Origin: Treponema sp. UBA3649
GTDB lineage: Bacteria > Spirochaetota > Spirochaetia > Treponematales > Treponemataceae
NCBI GenBank assembly: GCA_002373325.1
Contig: DFKI01000113.1
Span: forward strand, 1 to 7,399
DNA length: 7,399 nucleotides
Direction: 5' to 3'
This document shows positions 5,097 through 7,399 of this stretch, piece by piece. Made by a program: the position numbers and the translations under genes. Every line of letters starts with the position of its first letter. The first letter of the stretch is position 1. The notes beneath the pieces were generated by a model, which was not told the DNA's origin, ran no database searches, and was given only the letters and a program-made list of their open reading frames with translations.

Positions 5097-6068
5097 CTAA
5101 AATCCGGCTTCCTCCAACATGGCAAAGGCGGCGTTCAATCTTGTCGCACGGTCATTCACGCGGGGAAGCCAGTTGATTTTCACACCCTTTCTTTCCATGC
5201 CACGGAACCAGGTCTCCTGTCTTTTCGCGAACTGGCAGATTGCATGGTAAAGCTGCTCGAACATCTCTTCCCGGGTGAGCTTACCCTCAAGATAGAGACT
5301 CAAGAATCTGTACTCAAGACCAAGTTTTTCAAGACGCTCCCATGAGACGCCTCCCTCGTGAAGGTTCCGAACCTCATCAATCATGCCCTCGTCAAGCCGC
5401 TGCCTCAGCCTTATCTCAATGTTCTTCCTGATTTCGTCCCGCTCCAGTGTGGTTCCAAGCACAAAGGCCCGGATTTCAGGTCTCTTCCCGATTTTTTCCC
5501 TCGCTTTCCCGCACTCAGGACTCCTCATGTAAAGCTCAATCTCAATGGCACGCACCACCCTCTCGCGGATAAGGAGGTCGCTTTTGTTGTGAAGATTGTC
5601 CTTGAGCGAAAGAAGCATGGCATCAAGTTCCTCAAGCGATTTTCCATCCAACTCGGCCCTAAGCGTAGGATTTTCAGGCACAGGAACAAAATCATATCCG
5701 CGCACCACCGAATCAATGTACATGCCAGTCCCGCCTACCACGAAGGGAACAAGATTTCTCGCCTGCTGATTGCGGAACTCATCGTAAAAATCCTGCTGGA
5801 AATTGAACACGTTGTATTCCTGCCCCAAATCCGCCACGTCGATCAGATGATAGGGAATGTGGGTGACAGTTCCGCTCCCGTCGTCAAAATCGTAATCGGC
5901 AAGGTCCTTTCCGCTGCCAATGTCAAGCCCCCGGTAAGTCTGCCTGCTGTCCGCCGAGATGATTTCCCATCCGAACTTTTTGGCAATCCGCACACCAAGA
6001 GCTGTCTTTCCAACGGCTGTCGGTCCCAGAAGAACCACACAGTTAAACGGTTTTTGTCTTTGCTCCAT
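5097..6068 (-). CDS. miaA: tRNA dimethylallyltransferase (MiaA), divergent subfamily
   Basis: MiaA moves a dimethylallyl group from dimethylallyl diphosphate to N6 of A37 in tRNAs that read UNN codons, in the cytoplasm. This 323-residue protein is of usual length. Seen: P-loop GPTAVGKT at 15-22, ISADSRQTYRGLDIG at 37-51 (the DSxQ catalytic region), YHLIDV at 73-78, GGTGMYI at 112-118, RAIEIEL at 173-179, and AKRQETWFR at 281-289. Odd: the usual GTAKP after DIG is GSGKD, and the usual GYKE is replaced by GLEYRFLSLYL (250-260), so this may be a separate branch of the family. Start: an in-frame ATG at 6104 has no ribosome binding site and overlaps the methyltransferase gene; ATG at 6068 has AGGA 9 nt upstream and is 11 nt past that stop, so 6068 is chosen. 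It is probably cotranscribed with the methyltransferase gene. Confidence 0.92.
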   Translation of the reverse strand: MEQRQKPFNCVVLLGPTAVGKTALGVRIAKKFGWEIISADSRQTYRGLDIGSGKDLADYDFDDGSGTVTHIPYHLIDVADLGQEYNVFNFQQDFYDEFRNQQARNLVPFVVGGTGMYIDSVVRGYDFVPVPENPTLRAELDGKSLEELDAMLLSLKDNLHNKSDLLIRERVVRAIEIELYMRSPECGKAREKIGKRPEIRAFVLGTTLERDEIRKNIEIRLRQRLDEGMIDEVRNLHEGGVSWERLEKLGLEYRFLSLYLEGKLTREEMFEQLYHAICQFAKRQETWFRGMERKGVKINWLPRVNDRATRLNAAFAMLEEAGF

Positions 6069-6077
6069 CGGCTGAAA

Positions 6078-6081
6078 TCCT
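6078..6081 (-). promoter_or_regulatory. Ribosome binding site deciding the miaA start
   Basis: AGGA on the minus strand overlaps the TAG stop of the methyltransferase gene and lies 9 nt before ATG 6066-6068. Stop and restart are so close that translation is probably coupled. Confidence 0.5.
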
Positions 6082-7333
6082 ACATCACCCTGCAGACAGC
6101 GCATTTCAGGTACTCGCTTCGGGGATAGCCCAAAAGCAAGGGATGATCAGGTCCCGCACCACGCTTTTCCAAAATCTGCACGTGACGGTGACTGTCCATG
6201 GCGGCATGGGTCAGCATGGAATAGAATGTGTTTTCGTCAAAATAAGCCGAGCACGAGCAGGTGACAAGGATTCCCCCGGCATTCAAAAGACGCATCGTCC
6301 GCAGGTTGATTTCCTTATATCCTCCGTAAGCTTTCTGAATCAGTTTCGCGCTCTTGGTAAACGCAGGCGGATCCAAAACGATTACGTCAAACTTCTCGCC
6401 TTCCGACTCAAACTTTTTAAGCAGGTCAAAAACGTCGGCACACTCAGCCCTCATCACTTTTCCTGCACCGTTAAGCGCAATGTTTCGGTTTATAAGCTCC
6501 ACGGCATCCTCGGAAATGTCCACGCTCAGAACTTCCCTGGCCCCTCCTTTCACGGCATTCAGACCAAAAGCTCCGGTATGGGAGAACGTGTCCAGGACCT
6601 TTTTTCCGCGGCAATATTTCTGAATCTGCTTTCTGTTGAATTTCTGGTCCAAAAAATATCCGGTTTTCTGTCCCCCCGCAATGTCCACAATCAGATTGAT
6701 TTCATTCTCGCAGATTTGAATCTCCGGCGAACCAGATTTGAAAATCCACCCTGATTTTAACGGAAGTCCCTCTTTTTCACGCACGGCGGCGTCGCTTCTT
6801 TCATAGATGGCATCCGGCTTGACTACATTTTTCAAGGCGGCAAGGATTTCCTTTCTGAAGATTTCACATGCAAGCGCAAGGAACTGCACTACAAGATAGA
6901 CCGAATCTGAAAGCACATAACGCTCCACAATCAAACCGGGGATAAAATCAGCCTCACCGTAAATCAGACGGCAACTGTCGGTGTCTGAAAAATTAAGAGC
7001 CCTTACATTGACAGCACGAGCCACGACCTTTTCCCAGTACGTCTCGGGATTTTCCATGATTTTGTCCGCGTGTTCATAACCAATCATGCGGATTGCAATC
7101 TTTGACTTTTTGTTCAGGACTCCGGTGCCAAGAAATCCGCCCTTGTTAGTGTAGACTTCCACAACGGAACCGTCATCGCAAGGACAGCCATCAAGCCCCT
7201 CCGATTTTGCTCCGCTCCCGTCTTCCTCGTGCCACTTTACAGTCTGGATCTCGTTATCATAAACCCAAGGGAAGCCCTGCTGGATTTCCGTCTCTTCCTT
7301 CGCCTTTAAAACTACATGTGCAAAATTGTTCAT
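6080..7333 (-). CDS. rlmI: RlmI-like class I SAM-dependent rRNA (cytosine-C5) methyltransferase
   Basis: The enzyme family uses S-adenosylmethionine to make m5C in 23S rRNA (E. coli RlmI modifies C1962). Seen: an N-terminal PUA-like region (about 1-90), GQKTGYFLDQ at 221-230, SAM-binding motif I LDTFSHTGAFG at 247-257, VDIS at 271-274, DPPAF at 321-325, the catalytic-region TCSCS at 358-362, and the C-terminal PRSEYLKC at 404-411. Length is 417, against about 396 for E. coli RlmI; the extra residues are mainly a charged insert near 33-54 (EEDGSGAKSEGLDGCPCDD). Other members of the same fold have other rRNA targets, so C1962 is an inference. No ribosome binding site precedes the ATG; a -10 box 7 nt before it suggests a leaderless mRNA. 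First in an operon with miaA. Confidence 0.9.
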   Translation of the reverse strand: MNNFAHVVLKAKEETEIQQGFPWVYDNEIQTVKWHEEDGSGAKSEGLDGCPCDDGSVVEVYTNKGGFLGTGVLNKKSKIAIRMIGYEHADKIMENPETYWEKVVARAVNVRALNFSDTDSCRLIYGEADFIPGLIVERYVLSDSVYLVVQFLALACEIFRKEILAALKNVVKPDAIYERSDAAVREKEGLPLKSGWIFKSGSPEIQICENEINLIVDIAGGQKTGYFLDQKFNRKQIQKYCRGKKVLDTFSHTGAFGLNAVKGGAREVLSVDISEDAVELINRNIALNGAGKVMRAECADVFDLLKKFESEGEKFDVIVLDPPAFTKSAKLIQKAYGGYKEINLRTMRLLNAGGILVTCSCSAYFDENTFYSMLTHAAMDSHRHVQILEKRGAGPDHPLLLGYPRSEYLKCAVCRVM

Positions 7334-7339
7334 GCTGCA

Positions 7340-7368
7340 AGTATAGCGGATTTATCAAAAAGATACAA
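7340..7368 (-). promoter_or_regulatory. Promoter of the methyltransferase-miaA operon, possibly leaderless
   Basis: On the minus strand, -35 TTGTAT (7368-7363, three of six), a 17-bp spacer and -10 TATACT (7345-7340, five of six). The seventh base after the -10 box is the A of the ATG at 7333, the usual transcription start distance. Confidence 0.45.
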
Positions 7369-7399
7369 TATAAAATGTAGAAGGCAAGTGCAAATCTAA

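Noticed and set aside
5358..6128. Plus-strand open frame of 256 codons antisense to miaA
   Set aside because: The opposite strand carries all MiaA motifs. The frame lacks a ribosome binding site and any recognisable domain, so it is a shadow.
1..7399. CRISPR array, transposon ends, tRNA or rRNA genes
   Set aside because: No spaced repeats of CRISPR type, no transposase, and no cloverleaf or rRNA sequence was found. The three short AGTGGGA copies are explained as part of the small RNA.

Overview
The window looks like a spirochaete chromosome segment, most likely Treponema. It is a GC-moderate, housekeeping-rich stretch whose 572-residue protein resembles the spirochaete-restricted DUF5312 group. 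That family assignment and the genus are from memory of the families, not from a search. Nothing marks a phage, transposon, CRISPR array, tRNA or rRNA.

Layout from left to right. A plus-strand gene ends at 214. Its last 70 codons carry the phospho-accepting histidine motif of an Hpt (histidine phosphotransfer) domain, so the full gene is probably a two-component phosphorelay protein. It meets, tail to tail and overlapping by 21 bp, a minus-strand cluster: DUF5312-like gene (3505-1787), then a PgeF/YfiH-type multicopper-oxidase-like gene (1743-964), then a TatD-family metal-dependent hydrolase (982-194). Short spacing and a 19-bp overlap suggest one operon.

The gap 3506-3860 is the most interesting part. 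On the minus strand it holds, in order, a modest terminator for the gene upstream, a near-consensus promoter (TTGACA, 17 bp, TATATT), about 85 nt of strongly structured sequence, and a good intrinsic terminator (10-bp stem, eight U). This is the layout of a free-standing small RNA, or of an attenuated leader for the DUF5312 gene. Its unpaired regions carry three copies of CCCAC(U), one of which can pair with the Shine-Dalgarno region of the adjacent 252-residue protein gene.

Next come a minus-strand gene for an unknown 252-residue protein with a basic, AT-hook-like tail (4619-3861), a divergent intergenic region with a 15-bp dyad over its -35 box, and a plus-strand gene for a 73-residue unknown protein (4868-5089). 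That gene ends 7 bp from the end of a divergent miaA-like gene (6068-5097). The miaA-like gene lies directly downstream of an RlmI-like rRNA methyltransferase gene (7333-6080), so a two-gene RNA-modification operon is likely: one enzyme would prenylate tRNA A37 and the other would methylate a 23S rRNA cytosine. The promoter before the methyltransferase gene is placed so that transcription would start on the ATG itself.
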